This document shows positions 55,323 through 63,655 of a DNA stretch of 64,000 nucleotides, piece by piece. The stretch is from positions 186,001 through 250,000 of the forward strand of contig PLCS01000008.1 of assembly GCA_003134855.1 (NCBI GenBank), in the 5' to 3' direction. Origin of the DNA: Acidobacteriaceae bacterium. GTDB taxonomy: Bacteria; Acidobacteriota; Terriglobia; Terriglobales; Acidobacteriaceae. The position numbers and the translations under genes were made by a program. The stretch's first letter is position 1; each line of letters begins with the position of its first letter. Below the pieces are notes generated by a model. It was not told the origin of the DNA, made no database searches, and was given only the letters and a program-made list of their open reading frames with translations.

Positions 55323-56087
55323 TCAGTCGTGCAGCACGACGTTGACCAGTGAACTATTGATGAGCATCCCGCCGCAGTTGTAGTCGATGTAACCGAGATC
55401 GCGAAACCGGTTGAGGAAGAAGCTGACACGTGATCTGGTGGTGCCGATCATTTCCGCCAGGGTCTCCTGGCTGATCTTGGCGATGGCCGGGATGGGCTTC
55501 GAGTGCTGGCCGAAGTTAGCCATCATCATTAACAGCCGGGCCAGGCGTTTTTCGCTGGAGTTGAACAAATGATCGACCAGATCGGCTTGCATGCGATTGT
55601 TGCGGGAGAGCATGTAGGCGAGGAATTGCTCGGCGAACTCCTTCTCGCGGCGGAGCAGGTCCTGCATGGCCATCTTATCGATGCGAACGATCGTGCTGGA
55701 TTCCAGCGCGTGCGCGGAGGAGCTGCGCAGCGGCTCGCCCGCCAGGGAGGCTTCACCGAAAAAGCTGCCCGCCGCAAGGTGGGCGATGACAGCTTCCTTG
55801 CCGCTCATGGATACGACAGTGAGCTTGACCTTGCCGCTCAGGATGTAGAAAACCGCACTGGCCGGGTCGCCTTGCGAAAAGATGGATTGACCAACCAGGT
55901 ATTCATGCCGCGATTTTCCGGCCATAGACCTGTTCAGCGGACTCTGAAGATCGAGTGCGGTCTCCAGCTTCGGCAAAGCGCCAACCCGTTTCGGAACCAG
56001 CTTCAAGTTATGATGCGCAGCCGGAGGCAAAGGATAAGAGCGGCCCTTAGGAATCCTGGGGGACGTACTCGTCATCGAAGTGGCCAT
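55323..56087 (-). CDS. Crp/Fnr-family transcriptional regulator
   Basis: A 254-residue regulator. After a variable 50-residue start, a cyclic-nucleotide-binding fold follows (VGQSIFSQGDPASAVFYILSGKVKLTV, GSFFGEASLAG), a dimer helix, and a winged helix-turn-helix (ISQETLAEMIGTTRSRVSFFLNRFRDLGYI). There are no Fnr-type N-terminal cysteines, so it is not an obvious Fe-S oxygen sensor. The RSSSAHALESS segment differs from the cAMP-binding RTA motif of E. coli CRP, so the ligand is uncertain. AAAGG is 8 bases before the ATG. It is convergent with the giant gene. Confidence 0.92.
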   Translation of the reverse strand: MATSMTSTSPRIPKGRSYPLPPAAHHNLKLVPKRVGALPKLETALDLQSPLNRSMAGKSRHEYLVGQSIFSQGDPASAVFYILSGKVKLTVVSMSGKEAVIAHLAAGSFFGEASLAGEPLRSSSAHALESSTIVRIDKMAMQDLLRREKEFAEQFLAYMLSRNNRMQADLVDHLFNSSEKRLARLLMMMANFGQHSKPIPAIAKISQETLAEMIGTTRSRVSFFLNRFRDLGYIDYNCGGMLINSSLVNVVLHD

Positions 56088-56236
56088 GATCTAGACCTTT
56101 CAATCTTACAGGGAGGGTGCAAGGGCATGAATTACCGTCATCCTTCGCAACGTCTATATACCCAAGGTATGGATATTGAAAGAGCATGAACATCGGCGAA
56201 AACTGGGATTGCTGTAGGCTTTTCCATGCGAATCTT

Positions 56237-56253
56237 GTAGGGTTAATCCTTAC
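56237..56253. promoter_or_regulatory. GTAGG-type imperfect palindrome upstream of the Crp/Fnr gene
   Basis: GTAGG-GTTAAT-CCTTAC (56237-56253), preceded by CTT and followed by GCCG. It shares sequence and flanks (CTTGTAGGGTT, TACGCCG) with the region around the perfect palindrome at 56999-57014. It is a candidate operator for the NarL-type regulator encoded nearby; inference. Confidence 0.4.
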
Positions 56254-56409
56254 GCCGCAACAGCGATGGAATCGATGAAGTTATTCGTGGCAGCGCAACG
56301 CGCGGGCCGGCGCAGCTCTTTGTTTGTCATGCTGTTTTGATAAACGCTTATCGCTCTGGGATAGGCAATATACCAAGCCGATAGATTCGCCGGGGAAATA
56401 GAAGTATGT

Positions 56410-56491
56410 TATCTCCAGGCGTTTGATGTCTTCCGGACCGTAAGCTTCTCATGCAAGGGCTTGCCAGCGGAGTTATCTTATTCTGTTACTA
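56410..56491 (-). pseudogene. Decayed DNA-binding domain of the duplicated response regulator
   Basis: Read on the minus strand directly after the TAA-TAG-TAA that ends the receiver-only protein, the DNA still aligns with the intact paralogue at 57123-57752. GGCAAGCCCTTGCATGAG, encoding GKPLHE in the intact gene, is fully conserved here but out of frame, and weaker similarity (ACGGTCCGG versus TCGGACCGG) follows. The LuxR-type helix-turn-helix has been lost. Confidence 0.7.
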
Positions 56492-56884
56492 TTATCCAGC
56501 CGGGCTCAAAACCAGCCTTGCGCCGCTGTCCATGATCTTCCTGATCGCTGGAACCAGTTCTTCCGAAGCGCTGTTTTTGTTGACATATTCGGCCGCACCG
56601 GCGCGCAGGCAGCGCAACGCATACTGGCTCTCAGGCTGGACACTCACCATAATCACCGGGAGCATAGGGTAGATATGCTTTACATCCTTCAGTACTTCAA
56701 ACCCGCTGCGCCCCGGCATATTGATGTCGAGCAGCAATACGTCAGGCTGAGAGATGACCAACTGGGCAAGCATCTCATCCCCGTTACTGGCTTCGGAAAA
56801 GCGAGCGCCCGAAAATGCATCGGCTACGAGCTCTCTGAGGCCGCGCCGCACGTTCGCGTGATCTTCTGTTATCAGGATCTTCAT
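56492..56884 (-). CDS. Receiver-only response regulator, truncated NarL-family paralogue
   Basis: A 130-residue receiver domain: MKILITEDHANVRRGLRELV (acidic pocket), the phosphorylated Asp in LLLDINMPGRSG, Ser of IMVSVQPE and Lys of YVNKNSASEE. It ends SGARLVLSPAG before three consecutive stops. It is strongly similar to the intact regulator 240 bases upstream on the same strand, including GRSG, VLKDVKHIYPMLPVI and LRCLRAGAAEYVNK. So it arose by tandem duplication and lost its output domain. The receiver frame is intact, so it might persist as a phosphate sink, or be newly decaying. The ribosome site is weak. Confidence 0.88.
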   Translation of the reverse strand: MKILITEDHANVRRGLRELVADAFSGARFSEASNGDEMLAQLVISQPDVLLLDINMPGRSGFEVLKDVKHIYPMLPVIMVSVQPESQYALRCLRAGAAEYVNKNSASEELVPAIRKIMDSGARLVLSPAG

Positions 56885-56998
56885 CGTTGTGTCCGCTTGC
56901 CGGGCCGTTCATCCGGCCTGAAACGAATATACTGAGGGCGAAAAGGTATTCATATCAGCGTATACCGTGATTCTTGTAGGGTTTGTTCCTTTCTATCT

Positions 56999-57014
56999 GT
57001 AGGAAAATTCCTAC
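56999..57014. promoter_or_regulatory. Perfect 16-nt palindrome upstream of the receiver-only gene
   Basis: GTAGGAA-AA-TTCCTAC is a perfect palindrome about 115 bases before the start of the receiver-only gene, followed by GCCGG. A partial copy GTAGGGTTTGTTCC lies 24 bases upstream. The layout GTAGG-N6-CCTAC matches the site at 56237-56253 and is a plausible operator for the local LuxR/NarL-type regulator. Confidence 0.5.
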
Positions 57015-57071
57015 GCCGGCAGGACTATCCAGTAATAAAAATGCTGAATATGTAATTAGTTCTTAAAAAGT

Positions 57072-57119
57072 GCGGGCGAGGACGCCCGCGCTACAGCCGG
57101 CCGGGAGGCCGACGCTACA
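57072..57119. repeat. Twin-hairpin GC-rich intergenic repeat
   Basis: Two adjacent stem-loops, each followed by GCTACA. The first is GCGGGCG (57072-57078) with CGCCCGC (57083-57089) and AGGA loop. The second is CGGCC (57098-57102) with GGCCG (57107-57111) and GGGA loop. It lies 3 bases after the stop of the full response regulator and may separate its transcript from the truncated copy. The repeated layout suggests a dispersed REP-type family. Confidence 0.6.
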
Positions 57120-57122
57120 ATC

Positions 57123-57752
57123 CTAATCGATCAGGCTGTGCGTCATGGCGTAGCGGGTCAGTTCGGCGTTGCTTTTCATTTGCATCTTTTCCATGATGCG
57201 GGCGCGATAGGTGCTGATTGTTTTAACACTGACGTGAAGTCTGTCGCCGATTTCCGTCAAAGGGACGCCGGCGGCGATCATTTTCATGACTTCGAATTCC
57301 CGGTCCGAGAGCAACTCATGCAAGGGCTTGCCGGGGGACTCATCCAGGTTGGCGATCAGTTTCTCCGCGAGGCTGGCGCTGACGTAGCGACCGCCGCTCA
57401 GTATCTTTTTGGTGGCCATGGCCAGCTCTTCGGGGGCGCTCTCTTTATTGATATAAGCGGCTGCGCCGGCCCGCAAGCAGCGCACCGCATATTGGTCCTC
57501 GGGCTGGCAACTCAGGATAATGACCGGCAACCGCGGGTAGGTGTGCTTTACATCCCGCAGCACGTCCATCCCGCTGCGCCCAGGCATGCTGATATCCAGC
57601 ACCAGCAGGCTGATTGTGGTTTTCCCCAAGTGTCTGAGCACCTCATCCCCGTTGCCGGCTTCGGAAAACTCCGCGCTAGGTAGAGCCTCCGCCAGTATCT
57701 CTTTGAGGCCGCGGCGGACGACCGCGTGGTCATCCGCAATCAGGATGCGCAT
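57123..57752 (-). CDS. NarL/FixJ-family response regulator
   Basis: A 209-residue regulator: receiver (acidic ADDHAVVRRGL, phospho-Asp in LLVLDISMPGRSG, Lys in YINKESAPEE) and LuxR-type helix-turn-helix (LLSDREFEVMKMIAAGVPLT, EIGDRLHVSVKTISTYRARI). The ATG has AGGAG 6 bases upstream. It overlaps the histidine kinase stop by 13 bases, so kinase and regulator are translationally coupled. Its likely targets include the GTAGG-type palindromes in this cluster. Confidence 0.95.
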   Translation of the reverse strand: MRILIADDHAVVRRGLKEILAEALPSAEFSEAGNGDEVLRHLGKTTISLLVLDISMPGRSGMDVLRDVKHTYPRLPVIILSCQPEDQYAVRCLRAGAAAYINKESAPEELAMATKKILSGGRYVSASLAEKLIANLDESPGKPLHELLSDREFEVMKMIAAGVPLTEIGDRLHVSVKTISTYRARIMEKMQMKSNAELTRYAMTHSLID

Positions 57753-59830
57753 GTTTCGCTCCTCTCGGCGCGTGGAATGTCCACGGGCACGCGGACTGTG
57801 ACCTTTGTTCCGTTGCCGGGAGAACTGGATATATGCACGTCGCCTCCGCAGAACTGCGCTCGTTCTTTCATGCCCAGTAGCCCCAAAGACCCAAGAGCGT
57901 TGGAGAAGCCGGATTCACAGAAGCCGATTCCGTCGTCCTCGACAACCAGCAGGATGCTCTCCTCTTCCTGGCATAAATCAACGCGCACCGACTTAGCCTG
58001 CGCGTGGCGAATTACATTGGTCAGGCACTCCTGGAAGATTCGGAAGGTCGCGGTGGCCCGGTCACCATCCAAGTGTAAATCAACAGGCGGAACAGTGACC
58101 TTGCACTGGACGCCATTGCGAGAAGCAAACTCGCTGGCCTGCCATTCAATGGCTGCCGCCAGGCCAAGGTCATCCAAGATTCCAGGACGCAGCCCGCTGC
58201 AAATGGCGCGCACCGCCTTGACGCCATCATTGATTAACTGAATCGATTCCTTGAGCCGGGCGAGCACCTCGGCTTCCGACTCCGGCAGATGACGAGTCAT
58301 CCACATCATATCCATTTTGATCGCGGTCAGAATTTGCCCGATTTGATCATGCAGGTCGCGAGCAACCTGCTTGCGATCTTCTTCGCGCACCCATTGCAGG
58401 CGTTCCGCCAGCGCGCGCAGTTGCTCCCTTTGCAGGACCAGCGACTCTTCATTCCGCTTGCGTTCGGTGATGTCGCTGTTAATCTCCAGAATACGTGGCG
58501 CCTGGTCGCGCTTGCCCCATTGCAACGCCCAGCGGCCGGACACTACAATGCGCCTGCCGTCCTGCGCGGTCTTGATGAGGTCGCCCTCCCAATGCCCCAC
58601 GCGCAGCAGTTCCGCTCGTATTTCAGTCAGCGGCTGGGGAAACTCGGTGCGCAGCAGTTCGTGCGAGATATTGCCGACGGCCTGGGCTTTGGAGTATCCA
58701 AGCATCGCCTCTGCCCCGCGACTCCAAAAGAGGATCTTCCCCTGCATATCGATCACCAGGGCGGAGTCCTGCGTCAGTTCGATGAGGGATGCCTGCTCGG
58801 CAGTTGCTACCTGCTCCTGCCGCCGCGCCGCAACATCGCGGAAGACCAGCACCACGCCAATGACTTTTCCCTCGCCGGCGAGGATGGGCGCGGCGCTGTG
58901 CTCGACGGAGATCTCGCGGCCATCCCGGGTAATCAAACCCATGTGGTTGGCCATCGTTATAATCTGTTTCTCTTTGAGCACGCGGAGGACTTCATTGTCT
59001 GTGCTCATCCCGGACTTCTCATTGATGAGATTGAGCACATTCCCGATCGGCTGGCCTAAGGCCTCTTCCGATGGCCATCCGGTGAGAGCGGCGGCGATCG
59101 GGTTGAGGAAGGTGATGCGAGTCGCGCTGTCGGTGGCGATCACCGCCTCGCCAATGCTGCCCAAGGTTGCCGTCCAGCGCTCCTCGCTCTGCATGAGCTT
59201 GGTGCCCATTTTCTCGACGTTATAGCGCGTGAAGAGGGCCAGGAAGACTCCCACACCCAAGCCCAGGCCAAGGAAGCTGGTCACCATAACGGTCCATCGC
59301 AAGTGCGCTGCTTGGACGCGCTCGACACGCAGTCCAGCTTCCACGTTTTGAAACTCCAGGATCTGCCCTCGAAGGGCATCCATTCTGCGTTTTCCCTGCT
59401 GGTTCTCATAGAGCGTGGGGTCGGCCTTACCCGCGCGGCGAAGGGAGATCATCGTGCTGGCGTACCCTTCCCACTCCACATAGCCGGCATGAAAGTCCTT
59501 CAGCCGCTGCTGCTGCTGCGGGAGATTGTCCGTCACCATTCCATACAAGGCCTGGTATTCGGGTTCGAAGCTCTTCGTGCCCTCCATATAGGGCTGAAGA
59601 AAGCTCTCATCGCCGGTGGCGATGTATCCGCGCGTCCCGGATTCCATGTCGACCAACAACGCGAGCAGATGCCCGGATTGGTCGAGAACCTGATCGGTAT
59701 GGTCAACCGACTGCAATGATCGGTTCAAGTCGAAGGTTTCCCACAAGAGCAATAAAGCAAGGGCGGCCGTGATCCCCATGGGAACCAGAATCATCTGGCG
59801 GAGCAGCGATTTTAATTTCGAGTATTCCAT
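57740..59830 (-). CDS. CHASE3-PAS-PAS hybrid-free sensor histidine kinase (NarX/DegS-type core)
   Basis: A 696-residue membrane kinase. Two membrane helices (about 11-31 and 180-203) frame a CHASE3-like sensor (ESGTRGYIATGDESFLQPY). Two PAS domains follow (about 215-340 with ATDSATRITFLNPIAAALTGWP; 350-470 with WSRGAEAMLGYSKAQAVGN). The HisKA_3 core has the phospho-His in KQVARDLHDQIGQILTAIK, and the ATPase has FQECLTNVIRHAQA (N box), DDGIGF (G1) and GLLGMKERA (G2). The external signal is unknown. It is the first gene of the kinase-regulator operon; AAGGGAG lies about 12 bases before the ATG. Confidence 0.93.
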   Translation of the reverse strand: MEYSKLKSLLRQMILVPMGITAALALLLLWETFDLNRSLQSVDHTDQVLDQSGHLLALLVDMESGTRGYIATGDESFLQPYMEGTKSFEPEYQALYGMVTDNLPQQQQRLKDFHAGYVEWEGYASTMISLRRAGKADPTLYENQQGKRRMDALRGQILEFQNVEAGLRVERVQAAHLRWTVMVTSFLGLGLGVGVFLALFTRYNVEKMGTKLMQSEERWTATLGSIGEAVIATDSATRITFLNPIAAALTGWPSEEALGQPIGNVLNLINEKSGMSTDNEVLRVLKEKQIITMANHMGLITRDGREISVEHSAAPILAGEGKVIGVVLVFRDVAARRQEQVATAEQASLIELTQDSALVIDMQGKILFWSRGAEAMLGYSKAQAVGNISHELLRTEFPQPLTEIRAELLRVGHWEGDLIKTAQDGRRIVVSGRWALQWGKRDQAPRILEINSDITERKRNEESLVLQREQLRALAERLQWVREEDRKQVARDLHDQIGQILTAIKMDMMWMTRHLPESEAEVLARLKESIQLINDGVKAVRAICSGLRPGILDDLGLAAAIEWQASEFASRNGVQCKVTVPPVDLHLDGDRATATFRIFQECLTNVIRHAQAKSVRVDLCQEEESILLVVEDDGIGFCESGFSNALGSLGLLGMKERAQFCGGDVHISSSPGNGTKVTVRVPVDIPRAERSETCAS

Positions 59831-60123
59831 TGTAACCAGTCACTCCCTTCCGGAGGACGGCATCCCAGCGCTTGTCAGGGAGTGAGCCGGAGGCTTGTAC
59901 AGGATCGTTTGCCGGCTTTGATTGATTTCACGGATGGCCGGGCCTTGCCGGTTTTGTCAGTGAAAATGCCACAACCAGGATAGGCTCATCGGCGGTGATC
60001 AAGCCCTTGTTAAGCAGAGCGCAACTGGCCCAGATGGAGGATCTGAGCATACGGCTGCGCATGCCTACAGGAACACCTGTCTTAGAATGGCATAAACGAG
60101 TGCGATTGACAGTTCAATATAGC
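59831..60123. other. Upstream region of the kinase operon
   Basis: About 290 bases between the kinase start and the relaxase-domain remnant. I see no gene and no GTAGG-type palindrome. The kinase promoter should lie near its left end. Confidence 0.4.
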
Positions 60124-60657
60124 TCACTGTATCGAAGCAGTTCTATGAAAGCGTGAAGCAGGCCTTTTATCGTCAAGAGGCTGGTGGAGGGCGCCTTGCA
60201 TCTCCGGGTCCGTGAATTGGGCGAAGATGCCGTGCTTCACCGCAGTCATGGTGACCATCCACTTCCACTCGTGGGTGCCGGTGCAAGCAATCTGCGACCC
60301 ATATTTTTGGACGGCCATCTCCAACCCGAAGACGATTGTCGCTTCCTTCTGGTTGAGAACGGTCACAATGCGTCCGCGGTCGATCACCGAAATCTTTCCA
60401 TTGAGCATGTACGACACGTCGCCGGTCTTCCGGTTGATCGTCCAGATTCGTGTTGTGGCGATCTGTTTGGCAAGATTCTGTTCCCTGTATTGAGCCGAAA
60501 GCCGTTGCTGCGCCAGGCCTGCCCAGTCGGATTTCTGATTGTTCTCCCACGGCGGCCCGATATGCAGTATGTTTGGCTCCAGGGTCGCGTCGAGCCGCCG
60601 TTGATTCTGTTCGTCGGCATAACGCCATCCGCGAAGTTGTGCGGCAGCTCGTGCATC
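60124..60657 (-). pseudogene. Fragment of a conjugative relaxase-associated LPD7-like domain
   Basis: The frame is open from 60657 (after TGA at 60660-60658) to 60124 but has no proper start. It reads ADEQNQRRLDATLEPNILHI, then DWAGLAQQRL, TRIWTINRKTGDVSYMLNGK, ISVIDRGRIVTVLNQKEA, LEMAVQKYGSQIACTG, VKHGIFAQFTDPEMQ. The YxLDGxxxFxDxG-like motif, AxxKxG, TG and HG...NPEMQ pattern match large polyvalent-protein-associated domain 7, found in relaxases and mobilisation proteins. The rest of the relaxase is absent. An overlapping frame at 60384-60797 may be the shifted upstream part, but I cannot prove it. Confidence 0.65.
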
Positions 60658-61985
60658 TCATCCCAACTCAGCCGCAACAGATCGGCCACCGCCTGTTGGT
60701 TGGCCGACTTGAGCCATTCATCCCTTAGCGGGTCGGCGAGGTGGGGGACGACTAAAAAGGAATCATATCCGAGGTACTTGAGAATCAGATTGATCAATTT
60801 CTCCAGATGATTGCGAAAGTTCTGGCAACCGGTTGAATCTATTGAACATATAGCCTGACACTAGTGTGTAAAAGTGCGCGTTTTACGCGGGTTTCTGGAA
60901 TCGGGCCTTTGATTGGATTCGGCAGTTTTGGCTACTGAGGCGGTAGGTGGCAAGTGTCCCGGCGGAGCCGCGAAAGCAAATGGCTTGTTGTGGGAGACCG
61001 TTGCTCCCCAAACATGGTTGACGCCATGAAATCTACGGAACTGTCTTATTCTATGGTGGTTGAAGATCTGTTTTGGTACACGAAAGGATCCTTCCAGGGG
61101 GCAGGCTTTCCCCGCGAGTTGCATGGTGACCGGAACAGACTTCCATCCGAACCTGCACGGTTTTTCATCCCTTCGCCCGAACGCCACTCGCAACTCCAAG
61201 TAGTGATCCCGGTCGTTCGGATCGTTCGGCCTTTCAACTGAGCCATGAATCGCGATGCATCGCCTGTAGGCATGGTCCCGGAACCATTCAGCCGGCATTC
61301 AACTGAAAGCGCAGCCTGAACCCTGCTTCTTCAAAAATGCGGCAAGATCAGGGGTCTGCCAGATACTTGCACAGAGACGATAAAACTATAGTGCGTTCTA
61401 CGGATTGTGCGAGACTGCGCGTTTCACCACGCCGCATAATAGTCGGCATAAGTGTAGTGGTTACCTTGAGTTCGGCCATATTGTCCCAAGATTATAAGTC
61501 CAATTGCTCGGTCGACAATAGTTGCCTGTGGTCTATATTGATCTCAAATACTCCTTGACAAACTTGCATTACGCCCATAATAAGTGTACTGTTTTATACA
61601 GACACTCATTTGAATGTCTAGTCAAGTTCTCAAGTTCGAAGCTTGAGTAAAGACGTCGAGCGGAAGGCCGCTGCCCAGTGCGAAAGCGCAAATGGGCGCG
61701 TCAGTTTCTGTTCGTGCGCTTAAGCCGAATTACGGCTCGGATCGGTTGGAGTCGCACACCTCTACAGCCGCCGAAGCAGTCAAAGAACTTGTTGTCGAAT
61801 TCTCGTTGCGCTGAATGCGTCTTTTCGCTCGGATCGTGGCGATGTGAGGCTACCGCGCAATCGCCTGTACTGTTGCCTTCTGACATTGTCTATTGTACTC
61901 CGCATGCACGCTGACCGCGCGCAGGGGAAAGTACTGCGCAAAACTCGAAATGAATTTGTTCGATCAAGTATTTGAGGAAAAACCG
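60658..61985. other. 1.3-kb stretch without supportable genes
   Basis: Only short overlapping frames on both strands with no recognisable family. Composition becomes AT-richer from about 61330. An imperfect 20-base palindrome (AGACACTCATTTGAATGTCT, 61600-61619) lies about 370 bases before the next gene. The stretch is probably the decayed remainder of the mobile element plus the promoter region of the Ig/LamG gene. Confidence 0.45.
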
Positions 61986-63284
61986 ATGAAGTTTCTCTAC
62001 TACGCTCCATTGATCCTTGCGACATTCGCAGCGCCTGCATTCGCAAACGTCACTGTCAGCAGTCCCTACAATGGCGAGGTAGTTAGATCGCCATTCGCTC
62101 TTTCCGCCAACGCCGCGAACTGCTCGTCTCAAACTGTTGCTGCCATGGGCTACTCGCTCGACAGCAGCACTAATACAACGATTGTGAAGAGCACATCCGT
62201 ACAGGCTATGGTTGCGTCTGGAACAGGAGCGCACATCCTGCATATCAAGGCATGGGGCAGCGCTGGTTCTGCATGCGTCACCGATGTCGCCATCACAGTC
62301 GTCGCCGCTACAACCACCACAATTCCCACATCCGCAAACATCACTGTCAGCAGTCCCAACAATGGCGCCGAAGTTGAATCGCCATTCGCTCTTTCCGCCA
62401 ACGCCGCGAATTGCTCGTCTCAAACGACTACTGCCATGGGCTACTCGCTCGACAACAGTACTGCTACAACGATTGTGAAGAGCATATCCATACAGGCCAT
62501 GGTCGCGTCTGGAACAGGAGCGCACACCCTGCATGTCAAGGCATGGGGCAGCGCGGGTTCTGCATGCGTCACCGATGTCGCCATCACAGTCGCCGCTACT
62601 ACCGCCGTAATTCCCACAAACGCAATCAGCGTAGGCGGTTTGCAGACCATGAGCAACTGGGTCGCACAACCTGACGCCGGGACTAACGGCAGTTCGACTG
62701 GTTCGATGAGCCTCGTCAACTCGCCTTCACTCAGTGGTAATGCACGCCAGTTTGTGAGCAATTACCTGGACTACGGCGGCCAGCGTTTTTACGCGTCCTT
62801 TGGAGACGATACCGCCGCTACTCACTTTTTCTATGACGCCTGGGTCTACCTGCCGTCTCCCTCCACTTCCATCGCCAATCTGGAAATGGATATGAATCAG
62901 GTGATGTCCAATGGCCAGACTGTGATCTACGGAGTCCAGTGCGACGGCTGGTCAGGCACGTGGGATTACACCGCCAATCAGGGAACTCCTCAAAAGTATG
63001 TGGATGTATGGCTGCATTCGAAGGCGGCGTGCAACCCGCGTCAATGGAGTACGAATACCTGGCATCACGTTCAGGTCAGTTATTCCCGCGATAACTCCGG
63101 CAATGTCACCTACAGCGCTGTGTGGCTTGACGGCGCCAAATCGATTCTGAACGCGACAGTGCCGTCTGCCTTCGCGCTCGGATGGGCCCCCACGCTGCTG
63201 ACCAACTTTCAATTGGACGGCTACTTAGCCACGAGCGGGACCGCCGCTGCGTACCTGGACGATCTGACCATCTATCGCTGGTGA
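61986..63284 (+). CDS. Secreted protein with two Ig-like repeats and a LamG/ConA-like C-terminal domain
   Basis: About 432 residues from ATG 61986, with GAGG 8 bases upstream. A signal peptide (MKFLYYAPLILATFAAPAFA) is followed by two nearly identical Ig-like modules of 97 residues (TVSSPYNGEVVRSPFALSAN; TVSSPNNGAEVESPFALSAN). A 210-residue jellyroll domain has FYDAWVYLPSPSTS, WHHVQVSYSRDNSGNVTYSA and AAYLDDLTIYRW, like LamG or polysaccharide-lyase-type folds. It probably binds or processes an extracellular glycan; no catalytic residues are assigned. It shares the Ig-plus-LamG design with the giant protein. Confidence 0.8.
   Translation: MKFLYYAPLILATFAAPAFANVTVSSPYNGEVVRSPFALSANAANCSSQTVAAMGYSLDSSTNTTIVKSTSVQAMVASGTGAHILHIKAWGSAGSACVTDVAITVVAATTTTIPTSANITVSSPNNGAEVESPFALSANAANCSSQTTTAMGYSLDNSTATTIVKSISIQAMVASGTGAHTLHVKAWGSAGSACVTDVAITVAATTAVIPTNAISVGGLQTMSNWVAQPDAGTNGSSTGSMSLVNSPSLSGNARQFVSNYLDYGGQRFYASFGDDTAATHFFYDAWVYLPSPSTSIANLEMDMNQVMSNGQTVIYGVQCDGWSGTWDYTANQGTPQKYVDVWLHSKAACNPRQWSTNTWHHVQVSYSRDNSGNVTYSAVWLDGAKSILNATVPSAFALGWAPTLLTNFQLDGYLATSGTAAAYLDDLTIYRW
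62046..62627 (+). repeat. Two 291-bp tandem repeats within the Ig/LamG gene
   Basis: Units start at about 62046 and 62337 with a 291-bp period (97 codons). Long blocks are identical, such as CGCCATTCGCTCTTTCCGCC and GCATGCGTCACCGATGTCGC. This is a recent in-frame duplication of one Ig-like module. Confidence 0.85.
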
Positions 63285-63388
63285 AGGAAAAGACGTTCCT
63301 TGCAATTTCATCTGTAATGGATGGAAGAGTGTACCATCATAAGGCGGCTGGACGGGTTTGCGGCCTGTCCAGCTTCTCCGGGTTACTA

Positions 63389-63655
63389 GGGCCTGTTCAC
63401 ACTACCCCGGTGGGCGGCGACGGGAGCCAATTTTTCTCAGATCGAGGAATGAGGAGTGACGGATACCGGGTGTATCCTAGCGACGATGGACGAAGATCTG
63501 GGGAAAATTGGCCCCGTCCCTTCGGGCTGCTGCGAAAATCCGGCCATACTTCATTCTCGCCCTCGACGGTGGACCCGCCACAGCCTTCGGGCTCGGCTTC
63601 GTCTAGCCGGATTTTCACTAGCAGCGCCACCCGCCGGGGTAGTGTGAACAGGCCC
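63389..63655. mobile_element. 267-bp MITE with 31-bp terminal inverted repeats
   Basis: Left end GGGCCTGTTCACACTACCCC... (63389-63419) and right end (63625-63655) are reverse complements over 31 bases with 2 mismatches. The element is flanked by TA on both sides (63387-63388 and 63656-63657), consistent with a TA target duplication. No transposase frame fits inside. Internal sub-repeats (GAAAATCCGGC near 63534 and its complement near 63606) add a second stem. TIR length and TA target point to an IS630/Tc1- or IS5-like parent; the family is not certain. Confidence 0.88.

Noticed and set aside
60861..61298. Opposing frames at 60861-61298 (minus) and 60954-61241 (plus)
   Set aside because: Neither shows a known motif, signal peptide or good start; probably decayed DNA.
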